A DNA stretch of 64,000 nt from Lineus longissimus (lineage: Eukaryota > Nemertea > Pilidiophora > Heteronemertea > Lineidae), in the NCBI RefSeq assembly GCF_910592395.1, contig NC_088311.1:3908501-3972500 (forward strand). Reading direction: 5' to 3'. This document shows, in pieces, positions 35,901 to 49,397 of the stretch. The translations under genes were made by a program, and so were the position numbers. The notes under the pieces were generated by a model. It was given only the letters and a program-made list of their open reading frames with translations. It did not search any database and was not told where the DNA came from. Positions within the stretch are counted from its first letter, which is position 1; each line of letters begins with the position of its first letter.

Positions 35901-38900
35901 TGGTGATCACTTGTCTGGGATACTTAAGCACAGGCGCACTTGTGGCCACAAACCCCGGAGAGCTTTCCTTCTTGAATTCAGCAGTCAGGTCTGTTGCTCC
36001 ATCAAAGAGCTGCACAGCATATGGTGTGGTTTCATTGGCAAAGGTAACATCCAATTCTTTCTCATTGGTCAAGGTCTGGAACTTATCTGTTTCTTCTTTA
36101 GAAAAGGCTGCATTTCCGATCGTACACTCCAATGCAAATTGCGGCAAAATTGAGAACTGCTGAACAAGACTGTAGACCTCTTTTACCGATTTATCTTCAC
36201 AGTTACCGTAATCCACGAACTGGACTGTGACTGTGGCATCACACCTCGCAACGACCTTTCCACGGTACCAACCATTATCTTCAGAGTATCTGCAGACACA
36301 GGCTACACCCTCTGTGACCTGTGGCAAGACAGAGGCGTTAGCTGAATAGTGTCCATCTAACTGGTCCATCAGCTCATTAAGTTTGCTGTCATCGGCAACC
36401 ATTTGTATGTAGAACTGGGCAGGCGATTCAACATGACAGACACAAGCTTTGTGTTTATTTCCTGTCAGCATGTATTCAGGATACTTTGGTGAATCTGTGG
36501 CAGGACTAGTATCTCCAGCAAGGGATTCAGCAACATCCTTCCCCTCAACAAACAATCGGACTTTGATGGGTTTAGAGCTGCTCAAAAACTCAACCTTCAG
36601 TTCCTTATCCACAGTCATGTTTGTTAATTTGTTGATGTTCTCTTCATTGTTCGTGATGCCCTCTTCCAGTTTGCATTCAAATGCAAGTAATGGCTTCTGC
36701 ACCAAATCAGCAGGCAGGATCCTGAGGCTACCAACATCGACTTCATCAGTGTTGCCATAATCTACAAAGACAACCTTAGCCTTGTTTCCAGGGAGGACGC
36801 TGACAACCTCCGCTCGATACCACGACTCATCCTCAGAGAACTTGCTGCCGCAAACCATACCAGCAGTCGCTGTTGTGACTCTTGGTAGTGCCTCACACAT
36901 GGAGTTCAACTTCTCGCTGAGGGATTCAAGGGCATTTTCATCACTGGCGAGTTGTATGTAAAACTGCTTCACTGACACTACATGACTAGTGTAACCATTC
37001 TGCGGTGCTTTAGGTATACCTTGGACAGAGTATGCCAGGACTGGCTCCATACCAAGCGATGAAGCCACATCTGTACCATCAACTGTAAGTTTGACCTTGC
37101 AGGGAACACTATTGGTAATAAACTCTGCACTCACTGCAACATCCATCACCACACCTGAAAACTTATCAACAGCATCCTGATCCCAAGTTTGACCAATCCC
37201 GAGAGTGCACTTGATCGCAATAGGTGGCATATTTGTAAAGCTGTCTGTCACAGCACGGATCGATGACAACAGTACGATGTCTGTGTTACCAAAGTCACTG
37301 AAACGTACTTCTGCATTGTCTGCCGAGACTTTTGTAATCACCCCTCTGTATAGTGCACTATCTTCTGAGAATTCTGCAATGCATGGCATGCCAACTTCGG
37401 GTGTCGGAATTTCTGGTAAATCAGTCAGGGCAATCTGAGTGAGAGAGGTAGTCATCATATCAAGCTGGCCTTCTTCCGATACAAGCTGAACAAAGAACTG
37501 GTCAGGGTTCTCAATATGGGACACGTACACTTTATGAACTCCACAGCTGATATTTTGCTTTGGGAATGACGCTGGTGTGATTCGTTCAGTAGTACTAAAT
37601 GCTGCTCCAATATCTGTAGGGCCATCGAACACTTTTACAACGTACGGCTCAGAAGATGAGAAGTGAAATGTAAGCTGCTTCTCTGCTGTCTGCTCAGAGA
37701 ACTTATCCGCATCAGCTTGTGATGATTTATCAGTCGGCAGACGGCACTGAACGGCAAATGGTGGCACTGAACTGAATTCTGTTTTCAGCGCCTTGATATC
37801 CTGTAAATTGACATCCTCTCCATTTCCATAGTCAACAAACCTCACGGTTACCTTCCCAGCAACTGCCTGAGTTACCACTGCTCTGTACCAGCCATTGTCA
37901 TCAGAGAAGCGTGTCACACAGGGTGAACCAACACCTGGCTCCGTAAGCTGTGTCGAACCAGCATTATACGACTCCTGTAACTGATCAGAGAGGGTCACTA
38001 AATCATCCTCTTCGCTTGCCAACTGAACATAGAAACTGGTCAAGCTATCAACATGAGAAACATAACCCAGCTCCTTCTTTGATGTGAAGCTTTTACTTGG
38101 ATATGACGTCACACCAGCTATGGACATTGGCTTGAACTGGCTGCTTATATCTGTCTGGCCATCAAACAGTTTCACAACGAACGGCGCACTTCTTGTGACA
38201 AATTCTACAGTCAGTTCTTTGTCGGCTGTCAAGTTGTGCATCTGGTCCCCGTCAGCATCACTCCAGGTGGCGCCAGCAGCAAATGTACATTCGTAAGCCA
38301 AAGGTGTTTGAATCAGGAGAGAATCATTCATTTCAAAGATTTCACTCAAATCTACCATCTCTGCATTTCCGAAGTCCACAAATCTGACACAGATCTTTGA
38401 ACCGCTAAGACTTTCAACAATGGCACGGTAGTGAGCTCCATCCTCGGCATACTTAGCAACACACGCTACCCCCACAGGTGGCGCTTTATTCACTTTCAAA
38501 CTCCGAGCAGCAGGCCCTTCACAAAGTTGAACCAACTTTTCAGTAATCTTTGTGACTAACGACTCCTCATCTTTTAGCTGCATGAAGAACTTTCCTGGTG
38601 AATCCAACTGGCTGATGAAGCCTTGATGGCGACCATTCTTATTCAAGACTTTGTACTTCTTTACACTACTAGAGGGAGCCACAGCAGCAGGGATAAGAGC
38701 AGCAACAGGAGTAGAAGTTGGAGCAGGGGAGGTAGAACTGACCAAACTGGCTGAAAGCAATCTTGACGTAACCTCTGTCTCAACTTTGAATACTCCTCCA
38801 CTCTTTCCCTTAAAGATGAACTGCAAAGGCTGTGCCTCTGTCATAATCTTCTGATACTTCCTCTTCGATTCCTCTGTCCATTTCTCAGACACAGGCTTCA

Positions 38901-41900
38901 CTCCCTGCAACTGGCAGTGGATACCCTGGATGGGTAAAGACATGAACTCGGGCTTCATCCTCACCACATTTGACTTCTGTATTTCTTCTTGATTTCCATA
39001 ATCAACAAAGAGGACTTTACAAGAACCAAACTCAACTTTTGTGATCTTTCCTCTGTACCATGCTCGATCACCAGCATACAGGGCCATACAAGGAGATCCT
39101 GTTGTAGGGTTGGTGAAAGTATATTCAGACTTCTTCCGGTTATACTCGCCCTGAATACTGACCATCATTTTGCCAATGTCTGCCTGATTGTCACTCAACT
39201 GACACCAGAAATCACAGGTTGTTTCGTTCCATGTGATCAGGACAGAATGCTTCTTTCCAACTGATAGATCAACCTCTTTATAAGGAGGGACAGGTTCTGT
39301 AATGGCAGTCTGACCAAAGCTTCGCTTCTCAGCAGCGTTCCTGTCCCCGCCGAACCCAGGTCTATTGCCACCTTTCCCAAATGATCGCTCCTGTTTTGGA
39401 CCACCAAATGAAGAGCTGCTGCCACCATCTCCCCAGTCATCACCCTTGTTTGAGCTACCATGAGACCTAGAATTAGAATCTCCATTTCCAAAAGTTCTTC
39501 CCTTTGGCTCGCGTTCTCCTGGCCATTCTGGTCTGCGGTACGGTTTCGCCTCCTCATCACCTCCTGCTAATCTGTCTAAGAATCGATTCCCTGCAGGCTC
39601 TCTCCAATCATTGGAGTCTGAACGACCACCAGACGGTTGTCTCCCTCCAAATCCTCCCTTGTTTGCAGTCGCTCTGTCTGACATCTGAGGTTCATGAGGC
39701 GAGGTCCTCTGACGAGGAGGGTTAGAACCAGATGAAGACCCAGACGAAGACCTTGGCCTCATTGCATTTGAATTTGCCATTGGCACAGGCACTGAAGCAG
39801 GTCCCACACAATCACCTATTTTACAGAGTTCTTGTCCAATATTCAAATCACTTTCTGTATCTAAAAGTTCCATTTCAACCGTACCATCAGGTAACTTCTT
39901 TATTACTGAACCAACAAGATTCTTCTCGTCAGTCAGGTCAGTAAATCTGTCAATGGCGGCATCCGACCATTCCCCACCTTTTGGTCTAATCTCCTTCATA
40001 CAACATTTGATCGCTTGAGCTCCAAGCTGTAAAAATTCGGGTTTCAGTTCCTTGACACGCTCAACGGAGAGTGTCTCACCATTACCGTAATCAACAAACT
40101 GGACTGTTATGATATTCCCCAAAATATCTGTTATCTCTGCTCGATACCAAACGTCGTCTTCTGTAAATTTGGCACAACACGGCATCCCCTTCACAGGATT
40201 TCTCACACCACGATCCGTGGGTCCTAACTTGGTGTACAAAGCATCGATCCGGTCCATGAGGTCATTCAAGGCCGGGGCAGACTCGATCAACTGGCAGTAG
40301 AATTCGCTTGGAGTCTCAGTATGTACAACAGCGACATCTTTGAAGACACCAACTGGGAGGTCAATTTTCTGGTACATGATACCGGGCGGCCGTCTCTGTG
40401 GAGAGCTCGGGGCTTGGGTTGGGGCAGCTGAAGGTGGTGGTGCCGCCCTGGAATGAGGGATATTTTCTGCCGATTTACAATAATCTAGTGATACAGCTAA
40501 AAGGAATGAGAATTTAACAGAAAATACTGAATTGCACGAAGTTAAAGATTTGGACCCAAGTACTTCAGGAATGCAAGTATTAATATGAATCATAATTCTT
40601 ATGCCCTCCCAAGACGCAATCGAAGACAAAGAAATTACCACGATTGTCTGACATAAGCCTCACCTGACAAGAGTTCGAGTGGCCTTCCCGAACTTTTCAT
40701 TGATGTTCACACCATTAGCATCCAATAGTTCCACCTCATATGCTGATCGTTTGTCGTCAAAACCTAGGAACGAGGCAGTACAAGATCCTGCTGTTACCAT
40801 CTCTTCGAACTGCGTGACACACTCTGGTGGCCAAGTGCCCACGTAACTAATACTGTGCATGGTACAGTGAATGGCTTGGGCTGGGAGGAGCAGGAATCTA
40901 GGGTCCATTATTCGAACACAACTTTTGGGAAGTTCCTCAGAGTTGCCATAGTCCACGTAGAACACTTTAACTTTGTCACCTTGACCGGCTGAAATAACAA
41001 GAAAAGTAATAAAACCGTGATGATGCAATTTGAAAGAAATTCACTCATGATTGAAATGCATCCAAACTGAGCGATCTATGGCTTTTTAACACAATTCCAC
41101 AGCAAAGAGAGAAAAAATCTGTTCTTTCATTTTTCGTTCACCAACTAAAATGGGCAAGCCAACATACCAAGAACACTTGCTCTGTACCAGCCTTGATCCT
41201 CTGTAAACTGGGCAACACAGGGCGTCCCAGGAATAAGGCTCTGCAGCAATCCACCCATAGGATCCAGCTTGGAATAAATGTTATGGATATCGTCCATCAG
41301 CTGGTTCAGGCTTTCTTCAGTCTTTGATAGCTGACAGTAGAAACTCTCTGGATGGTTGACATGGCTGATCGATACTGCCTCTGCCTTGGCCGGGTCGATT
41401 ACTGACTCTTTGAAGCGTGCACGCTGCATGGTGCTGTAACGACAAAAGAAGACCGTGTTAGATTCAAAATTAGTGTAAAACTACATCAAAAGCAACTGAG
41501 CATGAAAATGCACTTCTCATAGACAATTTACCTTACAATATAATGTGTTTTTGCCAAAATTCTTCAAGTATGCATTTTCTAGACAAAATGTGCAAAAAAA
41601 CGTTTTTCATTTTTATAGTACTTTTTGTAGAAATGTGACCGTCTAACTGAACGCAGAAGACCATGCAGGGAGAGGTTTGTTTGGCAGTTCCTGCACTACC
41701 AACAGGTCTACGAGTCCTCATACAAGCCTATGACTAATATCCTTTAAAATTCTACAAAGCATAGGGATCATGTCAATATACAACAGGTAAAGGTGGAATA
41801 TGCGAGTATCAAATATGTACAATAATTGGGTCAAAGGATATGGTGAGCAATATCAGCTAGCTGGACCCCTGCCGAGGCAGACCCATGCATCTTGCCTGGG

Positions 41901-44115
41901 CCTATTCAACTTGTCATGCGACATTTTGTAAAGAGCTCTAATTTAAAATGAACAAACACCAAGTAGCAGTGAATGTAACAGAACATGTACCAAGTGTCTT
42001 GTTACTGGTTTCATGTACATCAGAGGTTAAGAAACATATATATGTAATGGGTACTGCCAGCCTGTTAAAAAATGTGCTACTGTTCCAGTAGAACATGCAC
42101 ATCCATTTAACAAAGGAGACCATTGTAAGTGCTCAAAATTGACAACATTGTGAAGTAGGCAAAAAATACATGTGTGTTACAATGTAAGCTGGAGTTGGCA
42201 GGTACTTGGGCAAGGACACACCAAAGCATCAAAGGAGAGGACAAATGCACTCACACGACACCAAAAGAAAAAAAACAACTGTTAATAACCTTTGAGTTTG
42301 ACTCGGAGCTTGACATGCTTGAGGTTCCAACAGAAGCTGAAGAACGTTGCGTTCATTTTTCTCGCTGAATGTGGTGCTGTAATAATTTCCTCCAAGTTTG
42401 TTTTCCAATTTCAGAGTGATGCGCCTGTCAATGATTTCCTCAAATTTCGATTTATCAACTGGTGCTGTCATTTTCAGAAATATACCTTGCTGTGGCAGGT
42501 TTACAAATCTGGGATCAAGGACTTTAACTTCTGCCACACGCACACCTGTTTCCTTGTCCCCATAGTCTATGAAGAACAAATCAAGTTTGTTTCCAGCTAT
42601 AGCTGTGACCTGGGCTCGATACCACATATCATCAACTGTATACTTGGCACAGCAGTAGTCCCCGACAGATGGCGAGGAGAGGTGAGGGATGCGGGCATTG
42701 TTGGCTTCATAATGCTCCATCAGAGTATTCTGGAACTCATTCAGAACTTCACCGGAATATTTGACGAGTTGTCCAAAGAATTTGTCTGGCGACTCTACCA
42801 GAGTAATGAAGACATCTTCCTCTGTACCTACAGCACAATCTGGAGCTGGTACCTGTGGTGGCTTTTGGACAACAGGTTTTACTGCTGGTACCACTTTGGG
42901 CAATGGCTTCACAGAACCAAGCTTCATGAAATCTACTATGGAAATGCCATTTCTGTCAAACAATGCCACAGTGTAAACACCATCTCCATTCACACTGAGA
43001 ACTTGTGCTTTTACAGCAGTGTCATTGACAAGATCACGGAAGATTGCTATATGTATGTCAGTCATGTGCATTCCTGGGGGGATACCAGCAAGGGTACACT
43101 CAAAGGCATAGGCAGGAACACTTTTCAACTGATCTGGCAGGATTTTAAACCTGAAGTTTTGAATACTGGCAGTTTCGCTGTTACCATAGTCAATGAAGAA
43201 CGTTCTGCAGAAACCATCAGTGCGACATTCTTCTACAACAGCGCGGTAAAAACTGCCGTCAATGCTACAGACACCAGCACATAATGTTCCCTCATCAATG
43301 AAATTACAGACAAGGTCCCTATCGCTCAAGTTGCCATACTGTGCTTCCATAAGAAGGCGCAGCTGGTTCAGTTGCTCCTCATCGCTTGCAAGTTGGATCC
43401 AGAATTTGACAGGTGATAAAGAATATGTCACAAATGCTTCCAAGTCTGTCGACAGCGGCAATTCGTTCCGAGGGAACTCAGATTTCAAGAAGTGGGTGTT
43501 GTTGTAACTCTTCCCAATATTCGCACTTGGGAATTTCAACACAAGCGGCTGTGTTTTATCATCATTGTTCATTAGACGGACAAGTGGTATCTTACCACAA
43601 ACTGTGGCTAGAACATGGGCAGAGAATTCACCATACGAGAGGTGATCATTGAGGTATTCGACTTCTCTTTCTGACCAGTGTATTCCGTCACTCGGCAATA
43701 AATCAGCGAGAACAAACTCTTTTGCCTGTGGGGGATAGTTAGCAAAGTACTCATGCATATTAGTTCTTAGCTCAGACAAAGGTACATTCTCAGAGTTGCC
43801 ATAATCGATGAAGAAAACTTTAGCCGGGCTCCTGCTGCCATCTTGGCGACAATCGACAACCTTGCTGCGGTACCACTTTCCATCTCCTTGAAACTTAGCC
43901 AGGCATAGTTCATCCGTACGGACAATCTGAGGGCAAGATGTATGTGCAACCTTTGATTCAACTGCATTCATTAGTTCTTCAACTGCCAACTGTGATTCGA
44001 TGTCAGATTGGGCCCAAAAGTGACAGAAACGGCCAACACCCGGCTGTACACTAGTCACAAACAAGTCAACTTTCGTGCCCGTTTTGAACAAGCGTGTCTG
44101 GCCTCTACGTGCCAT
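29948..44115 (-). CDS. Giant multi-Tudor-domain protein (Tudor/TDRD6-like), complete, eight exons, about 3,733 aa
   Basis: Tudor proteins of this kind bind symmetrically dimethylated arginines on Piwi proteins and scaffold germ granules. Exons on the minus strand: 44115-42290, 41433-41168, 40988-40664, 40447-32269, 31930-31771, 31475-31275, 30748-30665, 30108-29948. Phases agree throughout (11,202 nt). Sixteen extended Tudor modules are marked by F.DYGN-like cores near residues 101, 306, 514, 710, 922, 1288, 1498, 1680, 1859, 2038, 2220, 2408, 2631, 2848, 3097 and 3538. Spacing is mostly near 180-220. Modules 1-3 share exon 1, module 4 is split over exons 2-3, modules 5-15 lie whole in exon 4, and module 16 spans exons 4-5. 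A Gly/Ser/Arg-rich linker (about 1030-1210) follows module 5, and an acidic repetitive linker (about 3190-3430) precedes module 16. The cage Asn is replaced in modules 3 (YGD), 14 (YGS) and 16 (TGM). There is no kinase, RING, KH or nuclease domain. The donor after exon 1 (GTTATT) is weak but in phase. Confidence 0.9.
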
Positions 44116-44665
44116 TCTAGTGATTGTTTAGTAAGTTAAGTAACAAGACATACATTCATTTACCGAAAGGTCTTTTTACTTTTTTGTTAATTATTGTGGT
44201 TTTAAAGTAAAAGTCAAGGAAGTTGTCATCATATTTTCCTTTCGAACACGTGAAAATGCGTGCATATGGCGGGAAGTAAAACAGACGAACATAATTTTGG
44301 CTACAGAAATTTATATTTTTTAAATCAATCAAATATATAATAGTTTATATTTAAAGTTGCTTTGAACTTTTTAATTTATTCTAGAAGTGTACATTCATGT
44401 CAAATATGTGAGTAAAATTACGGAAAATGGCCAAAATACCCAAATATAGTTACTATTCAGCGCCATCTGTCGTCAATTCCAACACTATGATCCATTGATT
44501 TTCGTGATTAATATTTTTGTCAACAAAATTTTCCATGCTTTTTCTGCTATCAGACGCAATTTCAATGGTCCCCACTGCCCAAACTTGATAATTGCTTGAC
44601 AGTTGTCCTTCCTAAAGCAACACACCATAGTTCTCTTGCAATCGCACAAAGGAAAAGACCAAGAA
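44116..44665. promoter_or_regulatory. Divergent promoter region between the Tudor gene and RAE1
   Basis: Only 550 bp separate the two start codons. A perfect E-box CACGTG lies at 44247-44252 and an E2F-like GGCGGGAA at 44268-44275. No TATA box is placed for either gene. Sharing of control is inferred. Confidence 0.5.
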
Positions 44666-47561
44666 ATGTTTGGAACATCGACTTTTGGGGGTGCCACAAG
44701 CACTGGTTTTGGAGCCACAGCCACAAATGCTGCACTGACCACAAACTACAACCCTATGAAAGATTTTGAGGTGGTGTCACCCCCTGATGACAGTGTCAGT
44801 TCTCTACGTTTTAGCCCAGGAACCCTTCCATCAACATTCCTTATTGCTGGTAGCTGGGACAACAATGTAAGATATTGTAAGGCCTTGACCTTTCGCCCTG
44901 GCCTTGGTTGGCGTTGCAGTTGATTTGAATTTGAAATGATAGTTTTTGATACGCTGAAGTATTTTATAGACGCTGCTGGCCAGCTCGCAGCTGGGGGCTG
45001 GGCATCACTCCCTTGATTGATTAGGGATTGTGGTTGGAGTCGATGTTTCTTACAAAATCTGTTTTATATTTGTTGCTGTCGGGTACATGTATTTGGTGCA
45101 TTATAATGTCTGAAGGTGGCGTGACAACATCATTCATTGGTCTACATCGAGCTTTAGTTGAAAGATATCTTTGCTATGTAGAATTGAATTATAACACTTT
45201 GGATTCAATTCAGATATGCCATCTACATAATGTACTGTGTCCGTATGAAAAGAATGAAATTTGCATTGATTAAGACATGAACTGGCTTCTTTTTCAGGTG
45301 CGATGCTGGGAGGTGAATGCAGATGGTTCAACAGTCCCAAAAGCACAACAAACCCACACTGGACCCGTGCTTGATTGCTGTTGGAGTGATGTAGGTTCAA
45401 CCTTCGTATCCTATCATGAGCTTCTGGAACAAAAACAAGACTTTGATTTTGAATAAACAATAGATACTCCCTTTCTGTTTAATTCTACTCTAGCTTTTAT
45501 TCTATCTAAATTTCTTTTTCTTTCAGGATGGTTCAAAAGTGTTCACTGCCTCCTGTGATAAGACCGCCAAGATGTGGGACCTGAACAGTAATCAAGCCAT
45601 CCAAGTTGCCCAGGTATAGGTTTACTTCTTTACTGGCAATTGCATTTTTGTAAATCGCAATTGATTGTTGCCTTTGGGCAGTAAGGGCAACTTGTGTTTT
45701 TTGTTCATTTTTCACAAAAACTTCCACGATGCCCTATCAATAAAATGTTTTGGATTTAAAAAGTGTCAAGTCGTAGTCATATTTTTTATTTTTTTGTCCT
45801 TTTCAGCATGATGCTCCTATAAAAACGGTGCATTGGGTGAAGGCACCCAATTACAGTTGTATAATGACCAGCAGCTGGGATAAAACACTAAAGGTATGCG
45901 ATTAGGTGATTTCACTAGACTATCTTCCAGGTGCTTCTAATGCTTATTTAGCATGAGCCCTGGCAACCTTCTCTATAAACTGTAGAAGTTTCATATTTGG
46001 ATAAAGGATATTTAAACTACATTGATATCTAAAATAAATGGTCCTTGGATGATTTTGAAGATGACAGATTTTACCTTACAAGTTTTGTTTTTCTTCAGTT
46101 TTGGGATACACGATCATCAGCACCTATGATGACAATACCACTGCCTGAACGAGCTTATTGTGCTGATGTGGTAAGTGTTGAAATAATGTTTTCTACCAAA
46201 AATGTGGACCTGAAAATGTATTTCTGTAAATGAGATCAGCTGACTGAGATTTCCGAGCGGAGACCAGTTCTGAATATTCAAGCTAAATATTATGCACATT
46301 ATGGTTGTTTGATGTCATTTAACATCATTCACTTTTGACGGACAGTGATTTGGTGACACCAAGTTGGCCGATGGTCTTGACGTCATATCACTCAATTCAA
46401 CCAAACATGGAATGTAAAATGTTGTGATTATCATTGTTTCAGCTATATCCGATGGCAGTGGTGGGTACTGCCGGACGAGGTCTGATCATATATCAGCTTG
46501 AGAACCAGCCGCAAGAATTCAAAAAAATAGACTCGCCACTCAAGTATCAGGTAAGAGTAGGAAAATCAGAGGTGTAATTTAACCCTGCAATAGCTATTGT
46601 ATCAAAAACTTGTTGTCAAAGGTGTTTGGCCTTGCACAAATGAACCACTCTGTTTTCAGTTCATGATAAAGTTTATTTGTCTTTTTCAGCACCGCTGTGT
46701 GAGCATATTCCCTGACAAAAAGACAAATCAGCCGGTTGGTTTTGCTCTTGGCAGTATTGAAGGACGGGTTGCGATACATTATGTGAACCCAACAAACCCT
46801 CGTGATAACTTCACATTCAAGTGTCACAGATCAAATGGAACTCCTAATGGTGTGCAGGATATCTATGCTGTAAGTTTGGGTTTCAATAGATCCTCTTTGT
46901 CTATTTATTCATTTGTTTTTAAATGATTGGTGCAATTCTACATTTTCTGTTCCTTTTCTAGGTGAATGACATCTCATTCCACCCTGTGCATGGAACACTT
47001 GCAACCACCGGATCTGATGGACGCTTCAGTTTCTGGGATAAAGACGCTAGAACAAAGTTAAAAACATCCGAGCAGCTTGACCAGCCTATTGCAGCGAGCG
47101 CATTCAATGCACAGGGAAATATCTTTGCATATGCGGCTAGCTATGATTGGTCAAAGGTGAGTGTAATATAATTGTTGAAGATTTATGGCTTCTTTCAGTG
47201 AAATTATCATTATGTCCTTGCCCAAGAGCCAGGAGGATGACTGAAGCAGTGATAATAAGACCAATTGAATCTGGAACGTCACTGGGCTACCAAAGTATAA
47301 AAGTTAGTGCACAGAGCATCGTTGCTACAATGTTGAAAGGCCATATAATCAAGTGATGTGTTCAGACATTATTGGGGCCAGTGCTCAATGTTGACTACAT
47401 TCCGACTTAAATTTTGTCATATGTTCATTTTGACTCCTAACTATTTTAGCCTATGCCTAATTTTTCAGGGACATGAAGGCTATGACCCTGCCAAGATGAA
47501 ACCGCATATCCTGCTGCGGTCATGTTTCGACGAACTCAAACCAAGTGCAAAGAAAAATTAA
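44666..47561 (+). CDS. RAE1: mRNA export factor RAE1 (Gle2), complete, nine exons
   Basis: A WD40 propeller that binds the GLEBS motif of NUP98 at nuclear pores and acts in mRNA export and the spindle checkpoint. Exons: 44666-44866, 45298-45390, 45527-45613, 45807-45893, 46099-46170, 46443-46550, 46690-46869, 46962-47156, 47469-47561. The total is 1,116 nt, 371 aa, against 368 in human. Every intron is phase 0. The order is a Gly/Thr/Phe-rich N terminus (MFGTSTFGG), then WD blades. Recognisable strings are [81 protein letters not shown] and the C-terminal HILLRSC. The start ATG opens the family-typical N terminus. Confidence 0.97.
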
Positions 47562-49397
47562 GACTAAAGTAAAAAACAGAATCTGCGAGTACTTGTCTTT
47601 GCAAATGGATCTGGATGTGAAATGTGACACTGAAGTTATGTTAGCTTAAGTTAGCATGTATATGTAGGTATATGCTTATAACACTGGACAGAACTTTGTA
47701 TGAAGATGTTCCATTTGGAGTTGGATGAACATTGCAGCCACTTATTTGAGGACTGAGATGGCAATTGCCTTGGATAGGATAGGCTTCAGTACTATAACCC
47801 AGGTAAATAAAAACCATACTACCTTGGTTAAATTACAAAGTCTGGTGTTTTCAGTGTTTATACTCCAGCCCTTCAATGTGCAGTGAGTATGGTTACATGT
47901 ACATGTACATGTAGCTGTGGAGTAACTCTGGCATCTCTTGTCTCAATTGGCAATATTGTAAATATATTATCATTCATAAAGAACCACTTTCGTTGTTCGG
48001 TTTTTGTGTTTTGGACCGAATGTGAGCGTTGTCTTGCGAGCGTGTCAGGGTGTACAAGTGGTCTCCACTCAGTCACAACCCTGCTCAAGACAACATCCCA
48101 CTAAACTAAAACTTTGTCTCCGCCATACACGTGGCTGAAGTGGCATGATGTAGGAAGAAGACGGCCATGTCACAACGTCGACCAATTGCTGCTGTAAGAA
48201 GAGAAATTATTCTCCGACCAACAGAAATGATGACGATGGAATCACAGGATGTTGGAAGTTGTTTCAGTACATGTACATGTAAATGCAAGCAGATGACAAC
48301 AACTACTGATTGAGATACATGTATCTATCATTGCTCTCCTTACGTACTCACTTTGTGTACAGTATCCTTGCCAATTCGTGCAGGAGATTTTCTACTGAAT
48401 GCATGAGTAATCAATATGTCCAACAAGGTTCTAACGCATAAACTCTGAGGTTGGTGATAATTTTAAACAAAAAACATAGAAAAGTATGTTTTATAAATAA
48501 CCTTTATTGGATAAAATTCACGGAAATTATGGACATGATTTGTTCAATATTTACAAATTATGGTATTTACTTGTACATGTACATGACGGGAAATGAACAC
48601 CATGTCTGGTAGGTAATGATATACAATGTACAAAGATGACGATGTAGCAGTCAGACTGAATGTAGATTAACTTGTCTGCTCTTGAACAAGACCAATTCGT
48701 AAACTGGAAGGTATTACTGACCCTCGTCCAATTGATAGCTGAATAAGGATGAATACAGTACATTGTATGGGATGTTAACAAATATAAGCATTATATACAA
48801 AGTAAAACGGTTATGGTTGATACACCAAAACCGCTCAGCCAAAAAGAGGCCTAAAATATTTTACATTGTCAATACTGTCAACTTCTTCATACAGTCTGAT
48901 TTTCTTCTTCACAGATACATTAGTAACAGTATATCCTGCCAACTACATGTATTATTCAAAATCTTGGAAACTGTTTACAATAAACATGGTACAGAACACC
49001 ATTTTTATGCTACATTCGTCAAGTCTACCATTGGACGGCCAAATTATCCAAAAGTTAATCACCAGAAAATAATCATTATGCAATTATTTTGATTCTATTT
49101 ATCTTGATCAACTTAATTTACAGCGGACCAGGGAGATCCAGCTTCAAGAAAAAAAAGAATATCGTTTTTCAACTCTGCAACTTCCAACGATTCAAATGGT
49201 ACAAAACTGTCCCAAAATGTTGACAACTAAAATCAAATGACATGTCTATTTGTTGGAAAGTGCTTCTCCATCACTTTTTGATTTTAGATGAATTTTACAT
49301 TTTCTTGAATTGGCCCCAGTCCTTATGAAATAGATTTTAAGGGGACGAAAGACTTTCAAAACATGGCACTTAGAAATAGATGCAACTGTGAAGCACA
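47562..49397. other. Convergent 3' region between RAE1 and PEX3
   Basis: Holds the RAE1 3' UTR and, on the minus strand, the PEX3 3' UTR. A minus-strand AATAAA (TTTATT at 48503-48508) could end PEX3. TACATGTA-type palindromes cluster near 47895, 48265 and 48572. No coding exon seen. Confidence 0.5.
47806..47811 (+). terminator. Poly(A) signal AATAAA for RAE1
   Basis: Lies 245 bp after the RAE1 stop codon; no other plus-strand gene lies between. Confidence 0.6.

Noticed and set aside
40448-40641. N-terminal extension of the long Tudor frame beyond 40447
   Set aside because: The stretch lies beyond a good acceptor that is in phase with the exon ending at 40664; it is intron.
42292-43284. 330-codon open frame on the plus strand
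   Set aside because: It is antisense to Tudor exon 1, whose frame is clearly coding; the antisense protein has no recognisable features.
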